Notes: generated from the letters alone by a model not told the origin. Shown: positions 8,385 to 17,812, counted from the stretch's first letter. The stretch: DNA of 64,000 nucleotides from Thalassospira profundimaris (GCF_003326795.1 NZ_JPWI01000012.1:102254-166253); one strand, 5' to 3'. Program-made: numbers and translations.

Positions 8385-9044
8385 GTGAATTTCTCTCTTT
8401 TCTTTACAGAGTTGTGGAATGCCCGGATGAACCTGCTGGACGGGCTTGGCGACACAATTCTGATATCGGTCTCGTCGGTTGTGCTTGGCACCATTCTGGG
8501 CGTGTTTGTTGGTTTGGCAATGACATACGGGCAGCGCTGGCTGCGCTTTATCGTGCGGCTCTATATCGACTTTCTGCGCGGGACGCCTGTTTTCGTTCTG
8601 ATCCTTGCCTGCTTTTACGTTCTGTCGGTGGTCGGTGTTGACCTGACAGCATTTCAGGCAGGGGTGCTGGCGCTGACGCTGTTTTGTTCGTCCCATGTCG
8701 GTGAAATTGTGCGCGGGGCGTTGTCGGCGATTGCGGTCGGACAGACCGAGGCGGCCAAATCAATCGGCCTGACCTTTATGCAGACCTTTGTCTATGTCCT
8801 GCTGCCACAGGCCTTGCGCCAGATTTTGCCAACCTGGGTGAATACCGCAACCGAGATCGTCAAGGCATCGACATTGCTGTCGATCATCGGTGTGGTCGAG
8901 CTGTTGCTGGCTACCCAGCAGGTGATTGCGCGTACATATCTCAGTCTCGAATTCTATCTGTTCGCAGGCTTTGTCTATTTCCTTTTGAACTTCGTGATCG
9001 AGCAAGCCGGCCGTGCTGTCGAGCGTCGCATTTCGATCCCTTAA
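8385..9044 (+). CDS. Amino acid ABC transporter permease (second)
   Basis: The partner permease of the preceding gene. A GTG at 8385 with AAAGGG seven bases upstream is the best start and gives 219 residues; a TTG at 8370 would overlap the previous stop by four bases and add five residues. The EAA loop [20 protein letters not shown] is present, and there are about five membrane helices. The family is HisM/GlnP-like. It ends 10 bases before the ATPase start. Confidence 0.9.
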   Translation: MNFSLFFTELWNARMNLLDGLGDTILISVSSVVLGTILGVFVGLAMTYGQRWLRFIVRLYIDFLRGTPVFVLILACFYVLSVVGVDLTAFQAGVLALTLFCSSHVGEIVRGALSAIAVGQTEAAKSIGLTFMQTFVYVLLPQALRQILPTWVNTATEIVKASTLLSIIGVVELLLATQQVIARTYLSLEFYLFAGFVYFLLNFVIEQAGRAVERRISIP

Positions 9045-9054
9045 TGAGGCTATC

Positions 9055-9822
9055 ATGTCCCCAATTCTGACTATTTCCGGTCTTCACAAGAGTTTTGGTG
9101 AACTCGAGGTTCTCAAAGGTATCGATCTTACGATGCAGCAGGGCGACGTTGTTTCCCTGATCGGGTCTTCCGGTTCTGGCAAAACAACACTTCTGCGCTG
9201 TGTGAACCTGCTTGAAGACTTCGAAAAAGGGTCGATCGAGCTTGCCGGTCAAAAAATCGGCTATCGCGAAGATGGTGCCGGGCAACGCCGCCGTTTGCCG
9301 GAACGCGAAGTGGCCCGCCAGCGTTCGATGACCGGCATGGCGTTCCAGCAGTTCAATCTGTTTCCGCATATGACGGCCATCCGAAACGTGATGCTGGGTC
9401 TGATCAAGACCAAAAACATGCCAAAGGACGAAGCACGTGAAGTTGCCCAAAAGTGGCTTGAACGTGTGGGCATGGCTGCACGCAGCGATCATTATCCCGG
9501 TCAGCTTTCCGGCGGGCAGCAGCAACGTGTCGCAATTGCACGCGCCATCGCCATGAACCCGCAGATCATGCTGTTTGACGAAGTAACATCCGCCCTTGAT
9601 CCCGAACTGGTTGCCGAGGTTCTTGCCGTGGTGCGCGATCTGGCGGTTGAGGGGATGACCATGTTGCTGGTGACGCATGAAATGCGCTTTGCGCGCGACG
9701 TTTCGACCAAGGTCGTTTTCATGCATCAGGGGCGCATTCACGAAGAAGGCACCCCCGACGAGATTTTTGGTGCGCCCAAAACCGAACGACTGCAGGGCTT
9801 CCTTGCAAATTCCGAAATCTGA
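9055..9822 (+). CDS. Amino acid ABC transporter ATP-binding protein
   Basis: A 255-residue polar-amino-acid ABC ATPase of the GlnQ/HisP type. The Walker A motif GSSGSGKT is at residues 37-44, the Q-loop in [11 protein letters not shown], the signature LSGGQQQR, Walker [11 protein letters not shown], and the switch histidine in VTHEM. An insertion around residues 65-80 ([10 protein letters not shown]...) is commonly seen in HisP-like proteins. The start at 9055 has GAGG upstream and follows the permease stop by 10 bases; an in-frame upstream start at 9013 would overlap the permease. Confidence 0.93.
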   Translation: MSPILTISGLHKSFGELEVLKGIDLTMQQGDVVSLIGSSGSGKTTLLRCVNLLEDFEKGSIELAGQKIGYREDGAGQRRRLPEREVARQRSMTGMAFQQFNLFPHMTAIRNVMLGLIKTKNMPKDEAREVAQKWLERVGMAARSDHYPGQLSGGQQQRVAIARAIAMNPQIMLFDEVTSALDPELVAEVLAVVRDLAVEGMTMLLVTHEMRFARDVSTKVVFMHQGRIHEEGTPDEIFGAPKTERLQGFLANSEI

Positions 9823-9837
9823 ATCAGGAGATCATTT

Positions 9838-10224
9838 ATGAGCATTAAAAGACATGGCGTTGGCGAAGGCAAAGGCAGCGGGCAGAAAACACTGCCATTT
9901 GCCAAGGCCACAGAAGCCGACGGCTGGCTTTATGTCTCAGGACAGACACCGATGCGTGACGGCGAAGTCGTCGGCACCGGGATTGTCCAGCAATCGCACA
10001 TCGCGATCGAGAACATGCTGAAGATTGTCGAGGATGCCGGCTATGACAAGGCCGATATCATGCGCATCGGCGTATGGCTTGACGATGCCCGGGATTTCTG
10101 GAGCTTCAACGGCGTTTTCGAAGAATATTTTGGCGAAAATCCCCCGGCGCGTGCATGTGTTCAATCCTCAATGGTGGTTGATTGCAAAGTTGAGGTCGAC
10201 TGCATTGCCTTTCGTAAGGCATAA
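9838..10224 (+). CDS. RidA family protein (enamine/imine deaminase type)
   Basis: A 128-residue RidA/YjgF/TdcF-type protein. It keeps the catalytic arginine in PPARACVQ (about residue 105) and the glutamate in KVEVDCIA, so it can probably hydrolyse the reactive enamines and imines released by PLP enzymes. AGGAG precedes the ATG, and the gene lies 15 bases after the ABC ATPase, so it is the fifth gene of that operon. The placement suggests the imported compound is broken down through an enamine intermediate. Confidence 0.88.
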   Translation: MSIKRHGVGEGKGSGQKTLPFAKATEADGWLYVSGQTPMRDGEVVGTGIVQQSHIAIENMLKIVEDAGYDKADIMRIGVWLDDARDFWSFNGVFEEYFGENPPARACVQSSMVVDCKVEVDCIAFRKA

Positions 10225-10260
10225 GCTAGTTGAATAATAAGACATGATTTAAGCGGGGCG

Positions 10261-11028
10261 ATGGGGGTTATGAAAGAAGGTCAGACACGTAAACGTGCGC
10301 GCGGCATTGATCGTGCGTTTGATATTCTTGATCATCTGCGTGATGTCAGAACCTCCCAGCGTCCCGCTGAAATCGCCCAGGCGCTTGGTGCGCCAACATC
10401 TACGATCTATGACCTGATCGGCACTTTGCTGGATCACGGTATGCTTGAGGTTACCGATGCGAACGGATCGGTTTTCCTCGGGCGTCGTGTCTATTTCCTC
10501 GGACTGGCCTATAGCGACTATTTCGACCTGACCCGTCAGGCCGCCACGGTGCTTGATGAAATCACCGCCAGCACCAAGGAAACGTCGCAGTTCTGTATGC
10601 TTGATGGCGGCAAGTACACCGTCGCCCTGCAGCGCGAAGGCAGCCGTCCGTTTCGCATCAAGGCCGATGTCGGGCAACGCACATCCATTCCCTGGACCGC
10701 ATCGGGCCGCTTGTTGCTGGGCCATCTGAGTGACGATGAAATTCGGGACCTGATCCCCGAAGAAGATTTCATTCTTCCTGATGGCACCCGGATGGATGTT
10801 GACGCCTATATCGCGGAAATCCGCAAGGCGCATATTGATCGGTTTTTCTCGTTTGACAGCATCGTTGATACCTTCACCCATTGCTTTGCGGCACCGGTCT
10901 ATGACCGCAAGGGTATCTGTGCTGCGACCGTCTGTATCGTCGCCCCCAAGGAAGATGCCCGCGAGAATTATCAGCTTTACAAGAATGCGCTGCAAACCGC
11001 AGGCATGAAACTGTCACAAGGCAGCTAG
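10261..11028 (+). CDS. IclR family transcriptional regulator
   Basis: A 255-residue IclR-type regulator. The N-terminal winged helix-turn-helix (residues about 10-70) includes RPAEIAQALGAPTSTIYDLI, and the C-terminal effector domain (about 85-250) contains the family-typical SIPWTASGRLLL and HCFAAPVYDR segments. It follows the amino acid ABC/RidA operon in the same direction, so it is probably its local regulator. The two phased TCCG-N6-CGG dyads at 6760-6798 are candidate targets. The effector is unknown but is likely to be the transported compound or its product. Confidence 0.9.
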   Translation: MGVMKEGQTRKRARGIDRAFDILDHLRDVRTSQRPAEIAQALGAPTSTIYDLIGTLLDHGMLEVTDANGSVFLGRRVYFLGLAYSDYFDLTRQAATVLDEITASTKETSQFCMLDGGKYTVALQREGSRPFRIKADVGQRTSIPWTASGRLLLGHLSDDEIRDLIPEEDFILPDGTRMDVDAYIAEIRKAHIDRFFSFDSIVDTFTHCFAAPVYDRKGICAATVCIVAPKEDARENYQLYKNALQTAGMKLSQGS

Positions 11029-11115
11029 AACGGCGATCACCCTGCAACCTTACAGGTTCAGGGGCGTGGCGCTATTGCGTGCCGTTTGCCAAAGATAAAG
11101 ATATCCGGAAAAGAG

Positions 11116-11157
11116 AAAGCGGCGGTTATCGTTTCCCGCATCGATAACCACCGCTTT
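11116..11157. terminator. Long hairpin, likely bidirectional terminator
   Basis: AAAGCGG-C-GGTTATCG pairs with CGATAACC-A-CCGCTTT around a 10-base loop, with one C/A mismatch. On the minus strand the stem is followed by TTTCTCTTTTCC, which suits termination of the DUF1513 operon transcript. On the plus strand it lies about 90 bases after the IclR stop. Confidence 0.6.
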
Positions 11158-11171
11158 ACCACCTTGAGAGG

Positions 11172-11313
11172 CCTACGGGGAGAGAGGACCCGTAGGTTGA
11201 GAGACAAGCCATTTTGGGGACAAAATGCGAATGGGTTGCATTCGCGGGCTGTGTCGAGACCTGTTATAGGCGAGGGAAAATTGGAACGCAAGTGAAAATC
11301 GTTCTCATTTGCG
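11172..11313. ncRNA. Array of four further hairpins, possible structured RNA
   Basis: The 432-base gap between iclR and the DUF1513 gene has no credible protein gene. It holds, in a row, CCTACGGG/CCCGTAGG (11172-11196), CATTTTG-GGGA-CAAAATG (11210-11227), GCGAATG/CATTCGC (11227-11245) and CGCAAGTGA/TCATTTGCG with one wobble pair (11287-11313), the last followed by ATTTTTGG on the plus strand. Together with the hairpin at 11116-11157 this makes five stems in under 200 bases. It may be a small RNA on either strand or a structured 3' end. The strand and ends are not known. Confidence 0.4.
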
Positions 11314-11460
11314 CAAGATTTTTGGTTGATGACGGTGTTGCCAAATTATCCCTACAAAAACAGTTGGTTAATCTGCCGGTTTTCTGCGGTTTTAAAGCCC
11401 TGGAAAGCATAGAATCCACAACATATGTGCGGGTTTTATCGGGTTTCAAGGATCGGGATA

Positions 11461-12600
11461 TCAGGTGCTTATGCGCCGCAAATGATTGTCCCAATGCAGC
11501 GATTTATGAGAAGCGTCGGGCAATTCAACGCGCTTACGGCGAATCGCATCCATGCGCCAGCCATTACCAAGGCCGCTGGTGCCGACAAATTCGCCGGGGC
11601 GGTCCGTTGCCGCAAGACCACAGCCATCCGGGGCCGCGATATGGGTCAGGAAGTCATTGGTTTTAGCATCCCAGAATGTGACAAGCCCGCCACGCGGGCA
11701 GGAAATGCCAAAGACCTGACCAGACGCATCAAAGCGCACAGACCCGCAATATTGGCGCATGCGATATTGCACATTGTCAGGTGCCTCGATCGGGCGGATT
11801 TCCTTGCCCGGTTGCCAGACACCGACAAGCGGGACCTGATCATTAATCTCGCCCTGATACTGGAAGCCTGCGGCAATCGTGCCATTGGCTGAGACATCAA
11901 GGTGGCGGATCGACAATTGATGCCAGTCATGTTTGAGCGCCGTCTGATGGATCAGCTCGCCGGTGCGGCGATCAATGATCGACAGGTTGGGTTCCATGGA
12001 ATCAATGTTAAGCGGCGTACGACCGTCGAAATCGGGATGGGTGTGAAGCCCGCCATTGGCAATCACAAGCTGTTCGCCACCGGGCATCAGATGCAATTCA
12101 TGCGGGCCGGTGCCATAACTGTCAAATTCGGCCACCCGGCGATAGCCATCCTTGGCATCCCAGACCGAAACAACGCCACGCGCATGATCAAAATCGTTTT
12201 CGGTGATGTAAAGAAAACGTCCATCGTTGGAATAAATCGCATGACCATAAAACCGGCGATCTTCCGGGCAATGCAGCTTGGCGCGGACTTCGCCGGTATG
12301 ACGATCAAGGATCAGGCCGTAAAGACCCGGGCGACGTTCGACCGCTGCCACATCAACATGGTTCGGGCGCAAACCGATATCATGACCACGCCCCGGCAGA
12401 GCCTGTTCAAACAGGATCTTGCCCGACGCGTTAAAGGCGCTGACATAGTAATCATCGGCATTCCCGGCACTGGCGGAAATATAGACCGCACGGTCTTCGA
12501 TGGCCGGAGTGCTTGCCGCGCGCGCGATATCAAGCGGCAAAAGGGTAAATGCCCCGCCAACACCCATGAGTTTCAAAAACTCGCGACGTTGATGTCTCAT
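11461..12600 (-). CDS. DUF1513 domain-containing exported protein
   Basis: A 379-residue protein with an N-terminal twin-arginine-like signal (RREFLKLMG, cleavage near ARAA at about residue 29). The body is a beta-propeller-like DUF1513 with repeated strand motifs such as GHAIYSNDGRFLYITENDF and GPHELHLMPGGEQLVIANGG. GGAGA precedes the ATG. It is the last gene of the operon with two imelysins and a di-haem protein. That gene set is known from many proteobacteria and is linked to iron, but the role of DUF1513 is not established. Confidence 0.88.
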   Translation of the reverse strand: MRHQRREFLKLMGVGGAFTLLPLDIARAASTPAIEDRAVYISASAGNADDYYVSAFNASGKILFEQALPGRGHDIGLRPNHVDVAAVERRPGLYGLILDRHTGEVRAKLHCPEDRRFYGHAIYSNDGRFLYITENDFDHARGVVSVWDAKDGYRRVAEFDSYGTGPHELHLMPGGEQLVIANGGLHTHPDFDGRTPLNIDSMEPNLSIIDRRTGELIHQTALKHDWHQLSIRHLDVSANGTIAAGFQYQGEINDQVPLVGVWQPGKEIRPIEAPDNVQYRMRQYCGSVRFDASGQVFGISCPRGGLVTFWDAKTNDFLTHIAAPDGCGLAATDRPGEFVGTSGLGNGWRMDAIRRKRVELPDASHKSLHWDNHLRRIST

Positions 12601-12636
12601 TTTCTTCTCCGGTTATGAGAGCTCCGCTTTGATTGC

Positions 12637-13764
12637 TCAGTCGCCATCAAGCGCATTGAAACCGCCACCAAGCTGGGTGGTGCCGCCAATGTCGTTCTCG
12701 ACCAGCGTAATCAGGAAATCGATCTGCGATTTGAACTCGGAAAGCTTGGCATAGCCATCTGGCTGCGCTAGCAGTTCATCGATTGACGGCGGCAGGTTAT
12801 TTGCCGCGTCAATGACGGTTTGCCAGTTCAGGCGGAAGGACCGATCCAGAAGGCTGTTGTCGATCAGCGATGCCATACCCGCACCCTCGGTGCCGACACC
12901 GCCCCATTTGCCGTCATAAATGGCAAATAGCCCAGTCAGGTTATGGACAATGTTGCGCAAGGACCGCTTGGCGACTTCGCTTTCGCCACGGCTGGCCTTG
13001 GCATCCTGTTCATTTTCGCCCAGCGGACGGCCAAGCTTCTGGGCCGAGATAATCAGCAAGCCTTCGTGAAGGGCACGATAAAGATCGGTCGCGGCAAATT
13101 TCGCCGTCGGGTAATCTATGCTGTCGGGGCCTGCTGTGCTCATGGCTTCGGCAAATTCCGGCCATTCGTCAAGCAGCTCGCCGGTGATGGTCTGAAGATT
13201 GGTGGCAATGGCTGAGCCGTACTGACACAGGAAGACACCGTCTTCGTCACCCTTGCTCAGATGGTCGGCATTCTTGTCATCAAACAGGACTTCCTCAAGT
13301 GCGGGGAACCCCTGAAGGGCCGCACTTGCTTCGGCAAGCTGGGCCGGATCGGTATAGCTTGCCGGTTTGCTAAACAGCAGTTTCCGGAATTGCCGTGCAG
13401 CAGTACCATGTTTGTCGGGCCAATATTCGATATGCTGATCCCGGCCATTGGCAACCAGTGGCCCCATGCGCCAGGGCTGGATTTCCTGCCAGATATCCAT
13501 CGCACTATTGAATTCGTTCTGAACGTCTTTGAGATCATCTGCATCCGGATCGGCACAGAAATCCTTGATGGATTTGGTCAGCTCTGATGCCGCGTCATGA
13601 AATTCATCAAGCTTGGGCGGCATCACCGTATTCAGAAGATGCGACAATACGGCACTGTATTTCCTTTCGGGGATATCGGCATGGGCAGGAGGAGCACCAA
13701 AACCGGTAACCAGTACGGTCGTGACTGAAAGCAGCGTGATACGCCAGAACGATTTTTGCGGCAT
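12637..13764 (-). CDS. Imelysin family periplasmic protein (second copy)
   Basis: A 375-residue imelysin-like protein (formerly called peptidase M75) with a signal peptide ending PAHADIP. The ATG at 13764 with GGAAAAG upstream is preferred; a GTG at 13785 would add seven residues. Imelysins are exported helical-bundle proteins linked to iron uptake, and a GxHxxE-type motif is their hallmark. Here that region reads PALEEVLFDD instead, so the motif is degenerate compared with the first copy. It lies downstream of the di-haem gene in the same operon. Confidence is good for the family and low for its exact role. Confidence 0.8.
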   Translation of the reverse strand: MPQKSFWRITLLSVTTVLVTGFGAPPAHADIPERKYSAVLSHLLNTVMPPKLDEFHDAASELTKSIKDFCADPDADDLKDVQNEFNSAMDIWQEIQPWRMGPLVANGRDQHIEYWPDKHGTAARQFRKLLFSKPASYTDPAQLAEASAALQGFPALEEVLFDDKNADHLSKGDEDGVFLCQYGSAIATNLQTITGELLDEWPEFAEAMSTAGPDSIDYPTAKFAATDLYRALHEGLLIISAQKLGRPLGENEQDAKASRGESEVAKRSLRNIVHNLTGLFAIYDGKWGGVGTEGAGMASLIDNSLLDRSFRLNWQTVIDAANNLPPSIDELLAQPDGYAKLSEFKSQIDFLITLVENDIGGTTQLGGGFNALDGD

Positions 13765-13809
13765 ATGTCTTTTCCGAATATTCACGGGATTTGAAACACT
13801 TATACAGGC

Positions 13810-15273
13810 TTAAAGCGACTTTAGAAACGCAAGCAGTTTCCTGCGCTCGGATGGTGGCAGCATTGTGACAGAATGGCGCGCAGGCTCCGCTTCGCCGCCA
13901 TGCCACAGGACGGCCTCAAGGATGGTTCGTGCCCGGCCGTCATGAAGGAAACCGGCACGTGGATCGATCTGTTTGGCCAGCCCCAGTCCCCAAAGCGGTG
14001 GTGTCCGCCATTCGCGGCCTGATGCCTGGGCTTCGGGCCGATGATCTGCAAGGCCTTCTCCCATGTCATGCAGAAGCAAGTCGCTATAGGGCCAGATCAC
14101 CTGACCGGATTGCTCCGTCATATCCGTGCGTTCCGGAAGCTGGTAACGGGGCGTATGACAGGATGCACAGCCGATGGAGTCAAAAATCTTCTGCCCGGCC
14201 ACGACATCCGCATCGTCGGCATTGGTGCGCACCGGCGGGGCAAGGTTTCGGGTGTAATAAAGCACAAGGTCAGTGACCTGCGAATGGGCTTCAAGATTTT
14301 CAAATTCCGGATCATTGCCGTTCGGTGCGTTCAGGCAAGCCGTTTGGGCGCTGGTACAATCGCCTGATCCAGCGGGATAAAGCGGGGTGGATAATCCGAC
14401 ATCAAACTGGAACGCATTCTGGTTTTGCTGGTCAAGGCTTGGCATTCCTGCCTTCCAGCCAAACCGCCCGATGGCAAGTTGTCCCTTGGCAATATCCCAG
14501 ACATGATTGACCCGGCCGGAAATCCCGTCGCCATCAGCGTCTTGTGGATCAGCGCGCGCAAGCAGCAACTCGTCAGGAATGGCTTCGAGCAATCCAAGCC
14601 CGATCATCGGCGGGGCAAGGCGTGGCGAAACCATCACATCAGGATGAAGCGGTCCATAAGCCAGATCGGTCATCTGATAATCGGGCTTTTGTAGTGTAAT
14701 GACGTCTCCATCAGACAGGGTGACATCGATATTTTCATAACTGACCTTCACGCGTCCTTCGGCATTGATGCCCGCGACCGAGAAATCCTGAAACTGGCCG
14801 CCATAGACCGGGTCGGGAATGGCTGCGATCTTGCCATCAAGGTGATCGCGTAGCTGACCGGCTGTTTGCGGCGGGATTGAAAGGCGCAGCAACATGGATG
14901 TTGCGCCTTCTTCGGGATTGTTGTCATCAACCGGATGGCCGCGACCATTGCGGATATGACATCCATTGCAGGCCCGCGAATTGAAAAGGGGGCCAAGACC
15001 GTCTGCGGTTTTGGTGCGTGTCGGCGCGGTGACCCAAAGCCTTTGAAAAAGGGCCTCGCCAAGCTTGAAATCAAGCCGCTTTTCAAAGGTCATGTTGGCT
15101 GAATAATGGGTGAAGACATTCCGCCCGTCGGCATTTGACCAACTGGTATTGCCCCCCGGAAAGGCAGGGTCATCAACCTGTTGGGCAAAGGCTGTCGGGT
15201 TCAGGGCACTAACCGTCATCACGGCAAGACCGGACAAGGCAAGATGGCGCAGGGCAGGAACGAAACGTTTCAT
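13810..15273 (-). CDS. Di-haem oxidoreductase family protein (DUF1111)
   Basis: A 487-residue periplasmic c-type cytochrome. The start at 15273 begins a signal peptide ending TAFAQQ; a longer open frame runs to 15519 but would overlap the upstream imelysin gene. Two CxxCH haem sites are visible: CNGCH at 102-106 and CASCH in the C-terminal third. The family, sometimes labelled thiol oxidoreductase, is usually found beside imelysins, as here, and is thought to work in periplasmic electron transfer connected with iron. It lies between the two imelysin genes. Confidence 0.9.
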   Translation of the reverse strand: MKRFVPALRHLALSGLAVMTVSALNPTAFAQQVDDPAFPGGNTSWSNADGRNVFTHYSANMTFEKRLDFKLGEALFQRLWVTAPTRTKTADGLGPLFNSRACNGCHIRNGRGHPVDDNNPEEGATSMLLRLSIPPQTAGQLRDHLDGKIAAIPDPVYGGQFQDFSVAGINAEGRVKVSYENIDVTLSDGDVITLQKPDYQMTDLAYGPLHPDVMVSPRLAPPMIGLGLLEAIPDELLLARADPQDADGDGISGRVNHVWDIAKGQLAIGRFGWKAGMPSLDQQNQNAFQFDVGLSTPLYPAGSGDCTSAQTACLNAPNGNDPEFENLEAHSQVTDLVLYYTRNLAPPVRTNADDADVVAGQKIFDSIGCASCHTPRYQLPERTDMTEQSGQVIWPYSDLLLHDMGEGLADHRPEAQASGREWRTPPLWGLGLAKQIDPRAGFLHDGRARTILEAVLWHGGEAEPARHSVTMLPPSERRKLLAFLKSL

Positions 15274-15299
15274 GACGATTTTGGTCTTATGATTATTGT

Positions 15300-15336
15300 A
15301 AAAGCAAAACGGCGGGAGACTGAATCCCCCGCCGTT
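15300..15336 (-). terminator. Intercistronic hairpin between imelysin and di-haem genes
   Basis: AACGGCGGG and CCCGCCGTT form a perfect 9-base stem with an 11-base loop. On the minus strand it is followed by TTGCTTTT, so it could partly terminate transcription. That would make the first imelysin more abundant than the downstream products. Confidence 0.65.
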
Positions 15337-15370
15337 CAGTGCCATCAAGGCAGGTGTCGAGTCATCAGGC

Positions 15371-16639
15371 TCAGTTGACTGCAGACGGATTATCAAGGCT
15401 GTCAGAGCCTTCGAATTCAATGCCGTCAATGCCAACAGCAGCAATGATCTGTTCAATCGATTTGGTCTGATCAACCAGTGCATCAACAAAGGTCTGAACA
15501 ACAGCGTTGCCGTCGTCATTGCCCATGGCGATCAGCTGATCGAAATGTTCACCACCCTGTGCACGGGTAACCATGGCTTTGCCTGCCAGAACCGACGTCG
15601 CAAGCTTGCCGCGCAGTTCGGTATCAAGAGCGGCGTCCTTGGCGGCTACCAGATCGGAAAGTGCCGGACCTTCAACGACCGAACCGTCAACGCGCGTGTA
15701 ACGGCCAAGATAAACGTTCTGAATGCCAAGTGCGTCATAGAAGTGGCTGTTGTGGGTGTTGTCCGAGAAGCAATCATGCTCTTCTTCCGGATCATGAAGC
15801 AGCAGACCAAGCTTGGTGCGCTCGCCGCCCAGTTCGCCATAAGACAGCGACCCCATACCGGTCACAATCGCAGTCAGGCCCGGAACACCATCACCTTCAA
15901 GAACGGTTTCGCGTGCTTCGCCACCATCGGCCCACTGTTCGGTGATCCATTCCAGATCGGATACCAGAAGCTCGCCCGCCGCTTTGAGATATGCGCCACG
16001 GCGGTCGCAATTATCGTTGGTGCACGCATCACCGCCTGCATAGTCGGTCCATTCACGTGCACCGGCACCGGCATCGGTCCCGTTAAGGTCTTGACCCCAA
16101 AGCAGGAATTCAATCGCATGATAGCCGGTCGCAACGTTTGATTCGACATCGTCGATTTCATGCAAGTCTTCAAGAAGGGCGGCATCAATGATTGATGCAT
16201 CAATGGTCGTGCCTGAAATGTTCAGGCTCGGATTTGCGATGACATTAGCGGTATAGGCCGGGTTTTCTTCACTTTCTTCGCCGTAAAGGCCGGTTTCGAC
16301 ATAGTCGATCAGACCTTCGTCAAGCGGCCATGCATTTACCTTGCCTTCCCAGTCATCGACGATGGCATTGCCAAAACGATAAACTTCGGTCTGCTGATAT
16401 GGCACCCGTGCAGCAAGCCATGCAGACTTTGCCGCGCCAAAGGTCTCGGCCGAGGGTTGCGCGATCAGTGCATCAATTGCGGATTGTAACTTCTTGGCCG
16501 TGATCAGTGAGTCTTCGTAACCGGCATGTGCGATATCGGCATAGGTTGTCAGAACGTCTTTGGCGCCCGGTGCGGCATAGGCCTGCACGCCAAGGGTCGA
16601 AACCAAAGCGGCCGTCCCGAGAATTTTTGCGATTTTCAT
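15371..16639 (-). CDS. Imelysin family iron-regulated protein (IrpA type)
   Basis: A 422-residue exported protein with a signal peptide ending AYAAPG. The imelysin signature GYHAIEFLLWGQD (about residues 170-182) is intact, and CTNDNCDRRG with other cysteines may form a disulphide. The family includes IrpA of cyanobacteria and IcmP of Pseudomonas; structures show a two-bundle fold without proven peptidase activity. It is the first gene of a four-gene operon, and a Fur-like box lies about 145 bases upstream. The ATG at 16639 gives the best signal peptide; 16651 is an alternative. Confidence 0.9.
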   Translation of the reverse strand: MKIAKILGTAALVSTLGVQAYAAPGAKDVLTTYADIAHAGYEDSLITAKKLQSAIDALIAQPSAETFGAAKSAWLAARVPYQQTEVYRFGNAIVDDWEGKVNAWPLDEGLIDYVETGLYGEESEENPAYTANVIANPSLNISGTTIDASIIDAALLEDLHEIDDVESNVATGYHAIEFLLWGQDLNGTDAGAGAREWTDYAGGDACTNDNCDRRGAYLKAAGELLVSDLEWITEQWADGGEARETVLEGDGVPGLTAIVTGMGSLSYGELGGERTKLGLLLHDPEEEHDCFSDNTHNSHFYDALGIQNVYLGRYTRVDGSVVEGPALSDLVAAKDAALDTELRGKLATSVLAGKAMVTRAQGGEHFDQLIAMGNDDGNAVVQTFVDALVDQTKSIEQIIAAVGIDGIEFEGSDSLDNPSAVN

Positions 16640-16781
16640 AGGAGTTCCCATCTATCCCTGAAAGTGAGCCAAGGGCAGTGCCCTGCGGATCAAAAGGCGA
16701 GTGAATCTTTGCAAACGAAGAAATCTGGTCCCCGATCTTCGCCCCGATCCAGATGCTTTCAGTCCAAGTGATACTGCTTAT

Positions 16782-16800
16782 GATAATGATTTTCAATTGA
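16782..16800. promoter_or_regulatory. Fur-like box upstream of the imelysin operon
   Basis: GATAATGATTTTCAATTGA matches the 19-base Fur consensus at 13 positions, including an intact GATAATGAT half. It lies in an AT-rich promoter region of the imelysin operon. On the minus strand TTGAAA, a 17-base spacer and TATCAC overlap it as a possible promoter. Iron repression would fit the imelysin family. Other alphaproteobacterial iron regulators (Irr, RirA) cannot be excluded. Confidence 0.55.
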
Positions 16801-16942
16801 AGAATGGGTTTGTTGCGAAATATTCACGTTTTCTGAATGTGATACCCGCAAATTGATCTGGTCTTAAAGAAATGGCAGGGCATTATCAGTTTAAGTTGTG
16901 CAACAGACCGGACCAGAATTTCGTTACGCCAGGAGGGACCAG

Positions 16943-17644
16943 ATGAGCCATCAGATGTCAGATCAAAAGAAAGTCAAACTCTGGGACTTCCCGGTGCGCC
17001 TGTTCCACTGGGCACTGGTTGTGGCCATTGTCACCGCATGGTGGACCAACCGGCAACTGATGATCGATATCCACGCCATTGCCGGATACAGCGTGCTGGC
17101 ACTTGTTCTGTTTCGCATCATCTGGGGATTTGTCGGAAGTTCGAACGCGCGGTTCGGGTCTTTTATAAAGGGACCGGACAAGGTCATCGGATATGCGGTT
17201 AAAATCCCGACTGGCTCGATGGCTGAACTGACCTATGCCGGGCATAATCCGGCCGGGGGCTGGATGGTTGTGGTTCTGATCGTTCTGGTCGCTATTCAGG
17301 CGATCAGCGGTCTTTTTGCCAGCGAAGACACCTTCCTGTTCTTTGACGGGCCGCTTGTTGCTCATGTCAGTTCCGATGTTGCACGCATCATGAACTGGAT
17401 CCATCGCACCAATATCAATCTGATTTACGTAATGGTCGGGCTGCATGTCTTTGCAGCCCTGTTCTACCTGGTGGCAAAGCGTGAAAACCTGATCGGTGCG
17501 ATGGTAACAGGTGTGCGAACGGTGCCGGTAGAGATGGCAGCCAGATTTGCACAAATCCGCTTTGCGTCCCCGGTTGTCGGAATTGCGATCCTGATTGTTT
17601 GCGGGTTGATCGTCTGGGGGATGGTTACGGTTGCGCGCGGCTAG
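16943..17644 (+). CDS. Cytochrome b561-type membrane protein
   Basis: A 233-residue di-haem cytochrome b of the b561/YodB type. The start at 16943 has a strong AGGAGG; an upstream frame from 16898 is unlikely. Four or more membrane helices carry histidines expected for haem ligation (FPVRLFHWALVV, MIDIHAIAGY, a C-terminal MVGLHVFAALFYL). Such proteins pass electrons between quinol and periplasmic cytochromes. A class II cytochrome c gene faces it from 170 bases away, and the pair plausibly works together, since cytochrome b561/c' pairs are frequent in proteobacteria. Confidence 0.88.
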   Translation: MSHQMSDQKKVKLWDFPVRLFHWALVVAIVTAWWTNRQLMIDIHAIAGYSVLALVLFRIIWGFVGSSNARFGSFIKGPDKVIGYAVKIPTGSMAELTYAGHNPAGGWMVVVLIVLVAIQAISGLFASEDTFLFFDGPLVAHVSSDVARIMNWIHRTNINLIYVMVGLHVFAALFYLVAKRENLIGAMVTGVRTVPVEMAARFAQIRFASPVVGIAILIVCGLIVWGMVTVARG

Positions 17645-17671
17645 AACTGTTCGTGTCACAGCATGAAAATC

Positions 17672-17710
17672 AAAGGCCACCAGTGCGATGCGCTAGTGGC
17701 CTTTTTGATT
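17672..17710. terminator. Bidirectional terminator between cytochrome b561 and cytochrome c' genes
   Basis: AAAGGCCAC and GTGGCCTTT form the stem, with further CAG/CTA pairing inside, and T runs on both strands (AATCAAAGG / CCTTTTTGATT). It serves the convergent genes on either side. Confidence 0.8.
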
Positions 17711-17812
17711 ATATGCCCCCGATCCGGGTTTTGGTGTGCTGAGCTATCAGCAGGGGGGAGAAAAAGCCGGATCAGGGACACTTGCCCCGGGGTAAGGGCG
17801 AGACAGATATGA

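Noticed and set aside
15274..15519. N-terminal extension of the di-haem gene
   Set aside because: It overlaps the imelysin gene and a hairpin; the signal peptide starts at 15273.
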